Shown here piece after piece: positions 35,665 through 44,679 of a stretch of 64,000 bases of DNA. Each line of letters begins with the position of its first letter. Position 1 is the stretch's first letter. The notes below the pieces were generated by a model, which saw only the letters and a list, made by a program, of their open reading frames with translations, was not told the origin of the DNA and searched no databases. A program made the position numbers and the translations under genes. The stretch spans positions 1 to 64,000 of the forward strand of contig NZ_JACESA010000015.1 of assembly GCF_013912065.1 (NCBI RefSeq), written 5' to 3'. The DNA comes from Brevundimonas sp. GTDB lineage: Bacteria; Pseudomonadota; Alphaproteobacteria; Caulobacterales; Caulobacteraceae.

Positions 35665-36099
35665 TCAGGGGGCGACGGAGGAGGAAGAAGTGGCTCCTTC
35701 CGCCTTGCGGAGGCTGGGCGCGCAGGAGGCGCCGCAAGCCATCTCGGTGGCCTGGGCGCCGCGCCACACCCGGACCGTGCCGGTCGACCCGCCGGTGACG
35801 ACGATCTCGCGCTGGAACAGGGTGCGGCCGACGCCGTCCACGGCGACCACTTCGGTGACGCCATAGCCCCTGCCGACGATGAACAGGGTATAGGCGTCGA
35901 CGACGGTGACATCGGCGATGGCCGGATTGCCGACGATGACGGACGAGGCCGATCCGCTCAACTGAACGCGGGCGGAGCGGTCGATCTCGACATTGAGGGC
36001 GCCGGCCTGGGAAGCGGTTTGGGCCGAGGCCGCGAGCGGCGCGAGGGCGGATGCGGCGACCAGGGCGGCGGTCATGAGGATCATCGAAGGGCGGAGCAT
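35665..36099 (-). CDS. Pilus assembly protein with secretin N-domain (T2SS-T3SS_pil_N)
   Basis: 144 residues. Signal peptide from ATG 36099 (MLRPSMILMTAALVAASAL), then the domain also found at the CpaC N-terminus: RSARVQLSGSASSVIVGNPAIADVTVV and GYGVTEVVAVDGVGRTLF. Ends with two cysteines (MACGASCAPS) and a Ser-rich tail. A small periplasmic protein of this type encoded beside pilA is known from Caulobacter cpa loci. Heads the minus-strand unit with the two TadE genes. Confidence 0.85.
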   Translation of the reverse strand: MLRPSMILMTAALVAASALAPLAASAQTASQAGALNVEIDRSARVQLSGSASSVIVGNPAIADVTVVDAYTLFIVGRGYGVTEVVAVDGVGRTLFQREIVVTGGSTGTVRVWRGAQATEMACGASCAPSLRKAEGATSSSSVAP

Positions 36100-36201
36100 C
36101 GGCGACTCTGGTGCGATAGCGCGTGTGAACGCGGACGCGCGCATAATGCTGCCGGGTTCCTCAACAAAGGCTGAAGCCACCCAAAGCGATTTTTCTTTGG
36201 T

Positions 36202-36298
36202 GAATCCGTGCGTAACCACAATTCGTGACTCAGCCTTAATGTGCGTTGGGCATTCTCATCCTGCGTTTTGGGGGTCAAGCGGGCTACCGGCTCCCCCC
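36202..36298. promoter_or_regulatory. pilA upstream region: two GANTC sites and a leader hairpin
   Basis: GAATC (36202-36206) and GACTC (36227-36231) are CcrM-type GANTC sites 21 bp apart. A GTAACCA half-box (36212-36218) resembles a CtrA half-site but lacks a good partner. GGGGG (36270-36274) pairs with CCCCC (36293-36297) around an inner AGCGGG/CCGGCT stem, suggesting a structured 5' leader. CCAAAG/CTTTGG (36181-36200) is another small inverted repeat. Confidence 0.4.
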
Positions 36299-36337
36299 GC
36301 CATCTGCTCGCTGGACATAAATCAAAGGACCTATGCA

Positions 36338-36511
36338 ATGACCAAGTTTGTTTCGCGTTTCGCTAAAGACGAGTCGGGCGCCACGGCCATCGAATACGGC
36401 CTGATCGCGGCCCTGATCGCCGTCGTCATCATCACCGCCCTGACCACCCTCGGCGGCAACCTTGAGAAAACTCTCGAGAACGTCGGCGCCGAGCTCGGCA
36501 AGGACGCGTAA
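36338..36511 (+). CDS. pilA: Flp/Tad type IVb major pilin
   Basis: 57-residue prepilin. Short basic leader ending DESG, cleaved by CpaA before ATAIEYGLIAALIAVVIITA, the conserved Flp pilin hydrophobic helix with the Glu at mature +5. AAAGGA lies 8 bp before ATG 36338. Monomers form the polar pili used for surface sensing, attachment and as phage receptors. Flanked by a long upstream region and a strong terminator, as expected for a highly expressed single-gene transcript. Confidence 0.96.
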   Translation: MTKFVSRFAKDESGATAIEYGLIAALIAVVIITALTTLGGNLEKTLENVGAELGKDA

Positions 36512-36535
36512 GACTGAATAAGTCTTGAAACCGGG

Positions 36536-36570
36536 AAGGGCCGGGGCGGCGACGCCCCGGCCCTTTCTCT
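36536..36570 (+). terminator. Terminator of pilA
   Basis: 13-bp stem AAGGGCCGGGGCG (36536-36548) / CGCCCCGGCCCTT (36553-36565), 4-nt loop, T-rich tail. It separates pilA from cpaA, so the cpa operon needs read-through or its own promoter in 36571-36628. Confidence 0.9.
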
Positions 36571-36628
36571 TTGCGCGCGACCCGGCGGGCGAAACCCGAA
36601 CTTAACGTCCGGCCGCTAGACCCAAGGG

Positions 36629-37135
36629 ATGGAATCCGTCCTTCTGCTCGCCCTGAGCCTGATGCCCGCCCTCGTCATCGTCGGCGGACTGCATGATCTG
36701 GTCACGATGAAGATCCCCAACTGGATCTCGCTGGCGCTGATCGTCCTGTTCTTTCCAATCGGCCTGGCGGCCGGACTGGGGCCGGCGGACCTTGGCGTTC
36801 ATGTCGGGGTGGCCGTCCTGGCCCTGATCGTCGGCGCCGGCATGTTCGCCCTGAACTGGATCGGCGGCGGCGACGCCAAGCTGATCGCCGCCAGCTGCCT
36901 GTGGCTGGGCTGGAGCGGATCGGCCATGTTCCTGCTGTGGACCGGCGTCGCGGGCGGGCTGTTCTGCCTGCTGCTGATCGCGGCGCGCCAGCACCTTCAG
37001 TTCGTCGTGCCGTCCGCCCCGGGTTGGACGGCGCGGTTGCTCGAGCCCAAGGGACATATTCCTTACGGCGTCGCCATCGCCATCGGCGCCCTGATGGCCT
37101 TCCCCGACGCCGACCTGATGAGCGGCCTGCTGTAG
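36629..37135 (+). CDS. cpaA: Prepilin peptidase CpaA/TadV
   Basis: 168-residue inner-membrane aspartyl protease (A24) with about five to six helices. The two catalytic aspartates are Asp23 (HDLVTMKIPNW) and Asp82 (GGGDAKL). Cleaves the leader of PilA and of the TadE-type pilins. Lacks the methyltransferase domain of PilD, as usual for Tad systems. The C-terminal HIPYGVAIAIGALMAFP is typical of the family. Confidence 0.95.
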   Translation: MESVLLLALSLMPALVIVGGLHDLVTMKIPNWISLALIVLFFPIGLAAGLGPADLGVHVGVAVLALIVGAGMFALNWIGGGDAKLIAASCLWLGWSGSAMFLLWTGVAGGLFCLLLIAARQHLQFVVPSAPGWTARLLEPKGHIPYGVAIAIGALMAFPDADLMSGLL

Positions 37136-37249
37136 GCGCGACGCGTGTTCGTCGAGCTTAGGAACGCATTAACCCGGCGGCGTCATGATCGTTAACGACA
37201 GCGCATCATGGACCGAGTCCGGGTCGCGGCGTCTGTTGGAGTTTTATGG

Positions 37250-38155
37250 ATGAAGCCCGCCCGCATCGCCGTCATCTGTATCGCCGCCGTTTCCGCCCTG
37301 GGCCTGGCCCTGGTCGTCCGCGCCATGGGCAACGGTTCAGAGCCCGCCGCTCCCGCCGCCGCCGCGCCGGTGGAGGCCCGTCCGATGGCCAAGATCCTGG
37401 TTGCGGCGAAGGATCTGGCGCCCGGCAAGCGTCTGACGGACGGGGACCTGGCCTGGAAAGAGTGGCCGTTGGACGAGGTCAATCCGGCCTTCATCACCGA
37501 CGGCTCGACGCCGATCCCGGCCAAACCCGCCGCCGAGGCTCCCGCCGAAAAGGCCGAGAACGTGGTGGAGGGCGCGGCCAAGGTCATCAACCGGGTCGCG
37601 AGTTCCGGCGCCAAGGCCGACTATGTGGGGTCGGTGGTGCGTGAACCCATTCTCGCCGGAGAACCCATCGTCGGCCGCAAGATCGTGCGGGCCGGCGACA
37701 GCGGCTATCTGGCCGCCTATCTGGAGCCCGGCATGCGGGCCATGGCCATCGGCGTGACGGTGGAATCCGCCGCCGGCGGCTTCATCCTGCCCGGCGATCG
37801 GGTCGATGTGGTCTTCACCGGCGAGGACAAGAGCGGCGTCGAGGGCGGCGGCGGCAAATTCATCGCCGGCACCGTGCTGCACAACGTCAAGGTTCTGGCC
37901 ATCGACCAGTCGACCCGCGCCGGCGACGACGAACAGGCGGTGGTCGGGGCGACCGCCACGCTGGAGGTCGGTCCCCAGGACGCCGAAATCCTGGCTCAGG
38001 CCAAGGCCCAGGGCGAGCTGTCCCTGTCGCTGCGTTCCTATGCCGACACGGCCGGTCCGTCCGGCTCGATCCGCCGCGCCGCCGCCGCCGCAGCCCCCCA
38101 ACGCCAGACCGTCCGCATCTACCGCGGCGGCGCGCCCGAGGTGGTGACGCCGTGA
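37250..38155 (+). CDS. cpaB: Flp pilus assembly protein CpaB
   Basis: 301 residues. N-terminal transmembrane anchor (MKPARIAVICIAAVSALGL), SAF domain (KILVAAKDLAPGKRLTDGDL) and the RcpC/CpaB domain (GFILPGDRVDVVFTGEDKS; ATLEVGPQDAEILAQAKAQG). Periplasmic part supports the secretin. ATG 37250 chosen: GGAG lies 8 bp upstream; the frame opens at 37208 but without a ribosome site. TTAAC half-sites occur in the 114-bp gap after cpaA. Confidence 0.94.
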   Translation: MKPARIAVICIAAVSALGLALVVRAMGNGSEPAAPAAAAPVEARPMAKILVAAKDLAPGKRLTDGDLAWKEWPLDEVNPAFITDGSTPIPAKPAAEAPAEKAENVVEGAAKVINRVASSGAKADYVGSVVREPILAGEPIVGRKIVRAGDSGYLAAYLEPGMRAMAIGVTVESAAGGFILPGDRVDVVFTGEDKSGVEGGGGKFIAGTVLHNVKVLAIDQSTRAGDDEQAVVGATATLEVGPQDAEILAQAKAQGELSLSLRSYADTAGPSGSIRRAAAAAAPQRQTVRIYRGGAPEVVTP

Positions 38156-38166
38156 GGAAGCCGACC

Positions 38167-39759
38167 ATGCGTCTTTTCACCGCCGCCCTGGCCAGCGCCC
38201 TGATCGCCGGGGGCGCCGCGCCCGCCGAGGTCCTGGCCCAGAGCCGCACCGCCGTCTCGACCGGGGCGGCGCAGAGACTGATCAACCTGCCGCGCGGCAC
38301 CTCGTTCGCGGTCGATCTGCCGGCCGACGCGCGCGACGTCATCGTATCCAATCCGCAGGTGGCCGAGGCCATGCTGCATTCGCCGCGCCGCATCACCGTC
38401 ATCGGCGTCGCGCCGGGCGAGACCGACGCCGTCTTCCTGGACGCCGCCGGCCGCACCATCCTGAGCCTGCGCGTACGCGTCGACGCCGGCACCAGCGCCC
38501 TTCAGGACACGCTCGGCCGTCTCGCCCCTGGCGGCGAAATCCGTGCCGAGGCTGTCAACGATAGTGTGATCCTGACGGGTGTCGCCGCATCTCCGGCTCA
38601 GGCCGCACAAGCCGCTCAAGTGGCTCGCGCCTTCGTGTCTGCACCTGAGAAGGTGATCAACATGATCAGTGTGGCGGGGTCTGATCAGGTCACACTGAAG
38701 GTGCGGGTGGTCGAGGTCCAGCGCAGCAGCCTGAAGCAACTGGGTTTCAGCGCCGATATTCTGAAGGGGTCCGGGATTCATTCCTACGGCTTCAGTCGAC
38801 CGAACACCTACGGGGTCAACGGCGCGGCGCTTGGGGGAAGCGGCCTTTGCTATAATCAGAATGGCGGCCGGACGACGAACCATTCGAATTCGACTTCGAC
38901 TTCGAGCATCGTCGATAACGCCAACAGCGTCGTGGACACTACCCAGACCAATATTGGCGATGACTTGAATTTCGTTCGCAACACCAGGAGCAGCAGCTCT
39001 GGTAGTTCGCTGACGGATGTGATTTCCAGCGCCGCATCGACAGCCTTCCAGACGATGACGGGTACGAACGCCACCGGATGTCTCGAGGCGTTCGAGCGCG
39101 TGGGCTTGGCCCGTACCTTGGCCGAACCCAACCTGACATCCGTAAATGGCGAATCCGCCAACTTCCTGGCCGGCGGCGAGTTCCCCCTGCCCACCGGCCG
39201 CGACAAGGACGGCACCATTACAGTGACCTACAAGCCTTACGGCGTGGGGCTGTCCTTCCGGCCGGTCGTGCTGTCCGAGGGAAGGATTTCGCTGCAGGTG
39301 AAAGTGGAGGTGTCGGAACTGACCGATGAGGGCGGATTCACCATAGGCGCCGGCACCGCTTCTTCCATCACCCTTCCGGGTCTGACTGTCCGACGCAGCG
39401 AGAATACGGTCGAACTGCCTTCTGGAGGATCCATGATGATCGCCGGTCTGCTTCAGGAAAGTTCCCGCCAGACGGTGGATTCCTTGCCCGGCGTCACCAA
39501 CCTCCCCGTGCTGGGTTCGCTGTTTCGGTCACGGGACTTTCTGAGCGGCGAGACCGAACTGGTTGTAATCGTCGAACCCTATATCGTCTCACCGACTTCG
39601 CCCGACCGGATGCAGACGCCGGCTGACGGCCTCCGTATCGCGAGCGATTCGCAGACCATGCTGTTCGGCCAGTTGAACCAGATCTACGGATCGCCCGCCC
39701 CGTCGAGCGACCGGCCCGGAGCCGAGTGGCAGGGCGCGGTCGGCTATGTGATCGAGTAA
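38167..39759 (+). CDS. cpaC: Outer-membrane secretin CpaC/RcpA
   Basis: 530 residues. Signal peptide (MRLFTAALASALIAGG), pilus secretin N-domain (RLINLPRGTSFAVDL), BON-like segment (AEAVNDSVILTGVAASPAQ), and a secretin domain with the closing PVLGSLFRSRDFLSGETELVVIV. Between about residues 235 and 300 lies a Ser/Thr/Asn-rich insertion (GRTTNHSNSTSTSSIVDNAN and following) with markedly lower GC, likely an exposed or flexible loop. ATG 38167 follows GAGGAAG. Forms the outer-membrane gate for the pilus. From about codon 125 the codon use differs from the first part of the gene. Confidence 0.95.
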   Translation: MRLFTAALASALIAGGAAPAEVLAQSRTAVSTGAAQRLINLPRGTSFAVDLPADARDVIVSNPQVAEAMLHSPRRITVIGVAPGETDAVFLDAAGRTILSLRVRVDAGTSALQDTLGRLAPGGEIRAEAVNDSVILTGVAASPAQAAQAAQVARAFVSAPEKVINMISVAGSDQVTLKVRVVEVQRSSLKQLGFSADILKGSGIHSYGFSRPNTYGVNGAALGGSGLCYNQNGGRTTNHSNSTSTSSIVDNANSVVDTTQTNIGDDLNFVRNTRSSSSGSSLTDVISSAASTAFQTMTGTNATGCLEAFERVGLARTLAEPNLTSVNGESANFLAGGEFPLPTGRDKDGTITVTYKPYGVGLSFRPVVLSEGRISLQVKVEVSELTDEGGFTIGAGTASSITLPGLTVRRSENTVELPSGGSMMIAGLLQESSRQTVDSLPGVTNLPVLGSLFRSRDFLSGETELVVIVEPYIVSPTSPDRMQTPADGLRIASDSQTMLFGQLNQIYGSPAPSSDRPGAEWQGAVGYVIE

Positions 39760-39763
39760 GCCC

Positions 39764-40453
39764 ATGATCCGCACCCCCAAGGCGCTCGTTATCGCGCTCG
39801 CTTTTTCGGCTCCAGTCTTCGGACTTGTCAGCTGTGTCGGCGGTCCCGCAAGCCTGGGCGGGCCGGCTCCGCTGACGCCGACGTCGCGATATTCGCTTCA
39901 GGTCGAAAATGGCCTGGATCGGATCGCCTTCGCGGTTCACGAAGACGGGCTGTCCACCAATCAGAATGCCGCTTTAAGCGACCTGGCCCGGCGGTTTGCC
40001 GTGTCTGGCGCCGAGGTGATCGTGATCGAAGCCCCGGCCGGTGGAGATCCCGTCGCCGTCAAGGCCGCCTATGACGTCCACGCCATGCTGGAGCGTCTCG
40101 GCCTGGCGTCGGAGCAACTTCGCATCATCAGCTATACTGGGCCTGACCCCCGCGCTCCCGTTCTCGTCGGCTTCGAGACCATTCAGGCGGCCGTACCCCG
40201 CTGCGGGACGGCCTGGGGCAATCTGAGCCGTACGGGAGACAATAGGACCAGCGCCAACTTCGGCTGCGCCGTGACTGCAAATCTGGCAGCTCAGATCGCC
40301 GACCCCCGCGACATCGTCGCGCCACGCGCTTTGACCCCTGCTGACGCCGGACGTCGATCGGTCGTGTTCGACAACTATCGAGCTGGAAGGCTGACGGCTG
40401 CCCCGCAAGAGACTCTGGTTGCTCGGACACGAGTCTCGACGGCGGTGGAATAG
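39764..40453 (+). CDS. cpaD: Pilus assembly lipoprotein CpaD
   Basis: 229 residues. Lipobox FGLVSC after a signal sequence, then a compact periplasmic domain of the CpaD family (SRYSLQVENGLDRIAFAVHEDGL; C-terminal FGCAVTANLAAQIADPRDIVAPR is the hallmark). Probably a pilotin or secretin partner at the outer membrane. Starts 4 bp after cpaC. Codon use is less GC-biased than in cpaE-cpaH. Confidence 0.92.
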   Translation: MIRTPKALVIALAFSAPVFGLVSCVGGPASLGGPAPLTPTSRYSLQVENGLDRIAFAVHEDGLSTNQNAALSDLARRFAVSGAEVIVIEAPAGGDPVAVKAAYDVHAMLERLGLASEQLRIISYTGPDPRAPVLVGFETIQAAVPRCGTAWGNLSRTGDNRTSANFGCAVTANLAAQIADPRDIVAPRALTPADAGRRSVVFDNYRAGRLTAAPQETLVARTRVSTAVE

Positions 40454-40457
40454 CCCC

Positions 40458-42038
40458 ATGAGCATTCCCGCTTCCCGAGATATCGAGACCTTCGACGACG
40501 ACTTCGACGTCGATATGGATTTCTCCGAGCCTGGCGCCTTCCCGAGCGAGCCGGCGCGCGCGCCGCTGCAGTTCACCGCGCCGAGCCCGACGTCAACGGC
40601 GGAACCTGGTCCGCGCGCCCAGACGCTTCAGCCGGCGAGCCCGGTCTCGCCCGCCGCCGGTTTCAATCCGGTGGGCGACATGGTGGCCCAGGCCCAGTCC
40701 AATTTCGTCCCGGTTCCGGACACGGCTTCCGTCGGCGTCGTCCCTGCAGACCTGGCTTCCGCCGGTCTGGCCCCCGTCGGTTTGGCCCCGTCGAGCGCCA
40801 TCGGCGAGGTGTCGGTGCCGCGCATCGCCATTCACGTGTTCGCCGAACGTCAGGACACCCTGGCGGCGGCCGAGCGCGCGGCCCAGGACCGGCGCCTGTC
40901 GCGGGCCACGACCCAGATCCGCATCGGCGGCATCATGGCCGCGGTCGAGACCTATCGTCACGAACCGACGCCGCCGCTGATCATCGTCGAATGCCTAAAG
41001 GATCCCCAGACCCTGCTCTGGGAGGTCGATCAGCTGGCCGAGGTCTGCGACTCCGGCACCAAGGTGGTCGTCGTCGGTCCGACCAACGACATCCTGCTGT
41101 TCCGCGAACTGATGCGGCGCGGGGTCAGCGAGTATCTGGTCGGCCCGCTGCAGCCGCTGCAGTTGATCGCGGCCATCGGCGGCCTGTTCAATGATCCGGC
41201 CCAGCCCTTCGTCGGCCGCTCCATCGCCTTCGTCGGCGCGCGGGGCGGAGCGGGGGCCTCGGCCGTGGCCCACAACACCGCCTACGCCATCTCCGAGCGC
41301 ATCGGCGCCAACACCGTCATCGTCGACTATGACCTGCCGTTCGGCACCGCCGGCCTGGACTTCAATCAGGATCCGCTGAACGGCGTCGCCGACGCCCTGG
41401 GCCAGCCCGACCGTCTGGACTCGACCCTGCTGGACCGGATGATGGTCCGATGCACCGACAAGCTCAGCCTGTTCGCCGCGCCCGCCACCCTGGACACCGA
41501 CTGGGACATCTCGACCGAGGCCTTCGAGGAGGTGACCACACGGATCCGCTCGACCGCCCCCTTCGTGGTCCTGGACCTGCCGCACCTGTGGTCGCCGTGG
41601 ATGCGCCGCACCCTGATCAGCGCCGACGAGGTGGTCGTGATCGCCACCCCCGACCTGGCCTCGCTCCGCAACGCCAAGAACATGATGGACCTGGTCCGGT
41701 CGGGTCGCCCCAATGACGCGCCGCCGCGGCTGGTGCTGAACCAGGTCGGCGTGCCGGGCCGTCCGGAAATCCCGGCCAAGGACTTCGGCGCCGCCCTGGG
41801 CGTCCACCCCAGCCTGATCATTCCCTTCGACGCCAAGACCTTCGGCGCGGCCGCCAACAACGGTCAGATGATCCTGGACGCCGGCGCCAAGACCAAGGCC
41901 GCCGAAGCCTTCCAGACCCTGGCCCAGATCGTGTCGCGCCGGGAACTGCCGGCGCTGGCCGGACCCAAGGCCAAACCGGGCAAGGCGGCTTCGAGCGAGT
42001 CGAAGTCCCTGTTCGGCTCCATGTTCAAGAAGCGCTGA
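40458..42038 (+). CDS. cpaE: Pilus assembly ATPase CpaE/TadZ
   Basis: 526 residues. Acidic N-terminal tail (DIETFDDDFDVDMDFSE) and an Ala/Pro linker, a receiver-like domain (about 150-240: PPLIIVECLKD, KVVVVGPTNDILLFRELMRRGVSEYL), then a MinD/ParA-type ATPase with a deviant Walker A (VGARGGAGASAVAHNTAYAI) and VIVDYDLPFGTAGLDFNQDP. Localises the secretion machine to the cell pole. ATG 40458 lies 4 bp after cpaD; the frame opens slightly earlier, inside cpaD. Confidence 0.95.
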   Translation: MSIPASRDIETFDDDFDVDMDFSEPGAFPSEPARAPLQFTAPSPTSTAEPGPRAQTLQPASPVSPAAGFNPVGDMVAQAQSNFVPVPDTASVGVVPADLASAGLAPVGLAPSSAIGEVSVPRIAIHVFAERQDTLAAAERAAQDRRLSRATTQIRIGGIMAAVETYRHEPTPPLIIVECLKDPQTLLWEVDQLAEVCDSGTKVVVVGPTNDILLFRELMRRGVSEYLVGPLQPLQLIAAIGGLFNDPAQPFVGRSIAFVGARGGAGASAVAHNTAYAISERIGANTVIVDYDLPFGTAGLDFNQDPLNGVADALGQPDRLDSTLLDRMMVRCTDKLSLFAAPATLDTDWDISTEAFEEVTTRIRSTAPFVVLDLPHLWSPWMRRTLISADEVVVIATPDLASLRNAKNMMDLVRSGRPNDAPPRLVLNQVGVPGRPEIPAKDFGAALGVHPSLIIPFDAKTFGAAANNGQMILDAGAKTKAAEAFQTLAQIVSRRELPALAGPKAKPGKAASSESKSLFGSMFKKR

Positions 42039-42041
42039 CGG

Positions 42042-43685
42042 GTGTTCGGAAAACGCACAGGCCAGCCTGGCGTCGCCGCCGCGCCGCCGCGTCCCGTTCC
42101 CCAGCCGGCGGGCGCGCCCGAGTTCGCGGCCGCGCCTCGTCAACCCACGCCGGGCGTACAGACCGAGGCCTTCGCCTTTGACGGCGGGACGGACTTCGAA
42201 CCCGTCGCCGAGGCCTTCGCTCGCGCGGACGCGCCCGTGCAGCCTGCAACTCCGAAGCCGGACCGCCTCGACGCCCTGGCGTCGCGACCGGCGCCCGCTC
42301 CTGAAGCGCCCAACCCCGCCCCGCAGGGAAGCAAAACCGCCGGCCCCAAGGCCACCGCCGGCTTCGAACAGCTGAAAAAAGCCCAGGCGGTCGCCGAGAT
42401 CGTCCGGGAGCAGAGCGACTATTATCACGCCACGAAGACGACCATCTTCAACGCGCTGATGAACACCATCGACCTGGCCCAGCTGGCTCAGCTGGACACC
42501 AAGGCCGCGTCGGAAGAGATCCGCGACATCGTCGCCGAACTGGTGGCGATCAAGAACGTCTCCATGTCGGTCGCCGAGCAGGAGCATCTGGTCCAGGACA
42601 TCGTCAACGACGTCCTCGGCTACGGTCCGCTGGAGCCGCTGCTGGCGCGAGACGACATCGCCGACATCATGGTCAACGGCGCCGGCCGGGTCTTCATCGA
42701 GGTGGCCGGCAAGGTCCAGCTGACCAATGTCCGGTTCCGCGACAACGGCCAGCTGATGAATATCTGCCAGCGGATCGTGTCCCAGGTCGGCCGCCGCGTG
42801 GACGAGTCGAGTCCGATCTGCGACGCCCGCCTGCCCGACGGCTCGCGCGTCAACGTCATCGCGCCGCCGCTGGCGCTGGACGGACCGACCCTGACGATCC
42901 GGAAGTTCAAGAAGGACAAGCTGACGATGAAGAATCTGGTGGACTTCAAGTCCATCAGTCCCGAGGGCGCGCGCGTCCTGGGCGTCATCGGCGCCTCGCG
43001 CTGCAACCTGGTCATCTCGGGCGGCACCGGCTCGGGCAAGACGACCCTGCTGAACACCCTGACGGCCTTCATCGACCCGACCGAGCGGGTCATCACCTGC
43101 GAAGACGCCGCCGAACTGCAGCTGCAGCAGCCGCACGTCGTGCGCCTTGAGACCCGGCCGCCGAACCTGGAGGGTCAGGGCACGATCACCATGCGCGATC
43201 TGGTGAAGAACTGTCTGCGGATGCGTCCCGAACGGATCATCGTCGGCGAGGTGCGCGGTCCCGAGGCCTTCGACCTGCTCCAGGCCATGAACACCGGCCA
43301 CGACGGCTCGATGGGCACGCTGCACGCCAACTCCCCGCGCGAGGCCATCAGCCGGATGGAATCGATGATCACCATGGGCGGCTACGGTCTGCCCTCCAAG
43401 ACCATCCGCGAGATGATCGTCGGCTCGGTCGACGTCATCGTCCAGGCCGCCCGCCTGCGCGACGGGTCGCGCCGCATCACCCATATCACCGAGGTGGTGG
43501 GGCTGGAGGGCGACGTGATCGTGACCCAGGACCTGTTCGTCTACGACATCACCGGCGAGGACGAGCACGGCAAGGTCGTGGGGCGTCACCGCTCGACCGG
43601 CATCGCCCGCCCCCGGTTCTGGGACCGCGCCCGTTACTACGGGCTGGAGCGCGAGCTGGCCGACGCCCTCGACGCGGCGGAGTAG
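42042..43685 (+). CDS. cpaF: Pilus secretion ATPase CpaF/TadA
   Basis: 547 residues. Type II/IV secretion AAA-type ATPase powering pilus extension and retraction. A disordered Pro/Ala N-terminus (about 1-110), NTD with [20 protein letters not shown], Walker [16 protein letters not shown], Asp/Glu boxes ([40 protein letters not shown]) and His box ([16 protein letters not shown]). GTG start at 42042, 3 bp after the cpaE stop. Confidence 0.96.
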   Translation: MFGKRTGQPGVAAAPPRPVPQPAGAPEFAAAPRQPTPGVQTEAFAFDGGTDFEPVAEAFARADAPVQPATPKPDRLDALASRPAPAPEAPNPAPQGSKTAGPKATAGFEQLKKAQAVAEIVREQSDYYHATKTTIFNALMNTIDLAQLAQLDTKAASEEIRDIVAELVAIKNVSMSVAEQEHLVQDIVNDVLGYGPLEPLLARDDIADIMVNGAGRVFIEVAGKVQLTNVRFRDNGQLMNICQRIVSQVGRRVDESSPICDARLPDGSRVNVIAPPLALDGPTLTIRKFKKDKLTMKNLVDFKSISPEGARVLGVIGASRCNLVISGGTGSGKTTLLNTLTAFIDPTERVITCEDAAELQLQQPHVVRLETRPPNLEGQGTITMRDLVKNCLRMRPERIIVGEVRGPEAFDLLQAMNTGHDGSMGTLHANSPREAISRMESMITMGGYGLPSKTIREMIVGSVDVIVQAARLRDGSRRITHITEVVGLEGDVIVTQDLFVYDITGEDEHGKVVGRHRSTGIARPRFWDRARYYGLERELADALDAAE

Positions 43686-43689
43686 GGCG

Positions 43690-44670
43690 ATGCTGCCGAT
43701 CCTCGCCGCCGTTCTGGCCTTCATCACCATCGGCGGCCTTGGCTGGGTCTTCGTCGGCGGCGAAGATTCTTCCAGCCAGGCGGTCAAGCGCGCCCAGAAC
43801 CTGGGCGAGGGCAAGCGCAACGCCGCCACGGCCCGCAAGGCCGCCGCCGCGGCCAATACGCCCGAGGCGCGCCGCAAGCAGATCATGGTCCAGCTGCAGG
43901 ACGCCGAGCGCCGCGAACGCAAGGCCCGCGCTAACATGGCCGCCAAGCTGAAGCAGGCTGGCCTGACGATCAGTGTACGCACATTCTACATCATCAGCGT
44001 CGTCGCCGGCCTGATCGCCGGCCTGGGCGCCCTGGTGGCCGGGCTGCACGTTCTTCTGGCCCTGGGTCTGGGGATCATCGTCGGTCTGGGCTTGCCCCGG
44101 TGGGTCGTCGGCTTCCTGGCCAAGGGACGGATGAAGAAGTTCTCGCTGGAGTTTCCGAACGCCGTCGATGTCATCGTCCGGGGTATCAAGTCCGGCCTGC
44201 CGGTCCACGAATGTTTCAAGATCATCGCCCGCGAGAGCCCGGCGCCGCTCGGTCCAGCGTTCAAGAAACTCGTCGAGGCCCTGGGGGTCGGCATGACGCT
44301 GGAACAGGCGCTGGACAAGATGTTCGAACAGATGCCGACGCCGGAACTTCGGTTCTTCACCATCGTCATCGCCATCCAGCAGAAGACCGGCGGCAATCTG
44401 GCCGAGGCCCTGAGCAATCTGTCGGCCGTGCTGCGCGCGCGCCGGATGATGGCCGAGAAGGTCAAGGCCCTGTCGTCCGAAGCCCTGGCCTCGGCCGGCA
44501 TCATCGCCGCCCTGCCGCCGGCGGTGATGACCATGGTGATGCTGTCCAGTCCCAGCTACATGATGATCCTGTTCACCGACTACCGCGGCAACTTCCTGCT
44601 GCTGGTGGCGGCCGCCCTGATGGGCACCGGCGTCTTCGTGATGAAGCGCATGATCTCGTTCAAGATCTGA
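43690..44670 (+). CDS. cpaG: Pilus platform protein CpaG/TadB
   Basis: 326-residue inner-membrane protein with a T2SS-F domain. Helix at the N-terminus (ILAAVLAFITIGGLGWVF), a pair of helices near 98-140, cytoplasmic domain FSLEFPNAVDVIVRGIKSGLPVHECF and QQKTGGNLAEALSNLSAVLRARR, then two C-terminal helices. Works with CpaH as the platform on which CpaF acts. Starts 4 bp after cpaF. Confidence 0.95.
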   Translation: MLPILAAVLAFITIGGLGWVFVGGEDSSSQAVKRAQNLGEGKRNAATARKAAAAANTPEARRKQIMVQLQDAERRERKARANMAAKLKQAGLTISVRTFYIISVVAGLIAGLGALVAGLHVLLALGLGIIVGLGLPRWVVGFLAKGRMKKFSLEFPNAVDVIVRGIKSGLPVHECFKIIARESPAPLGPAFKKLVEALGVGMTLEQALDKMFEQMPTPELRFFTIVIAIQQKTGGNLAEALSNLSAVLRARRMMAEKVKALSSEALASAGIIAALPPAVMTMVMLSSPSYMMILFTDYRGNFLLLVAAALMGTGVFVMKRMISFKI

Positions 44671-44679
44671 GGCGGGACC

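Noticed and set aside
40995-43982. A 995-codon minus-strand reading frame opposite cpaE-cpaF
   Set aside because: Antisense shadow of the pilus operon; biased composition and no motif.
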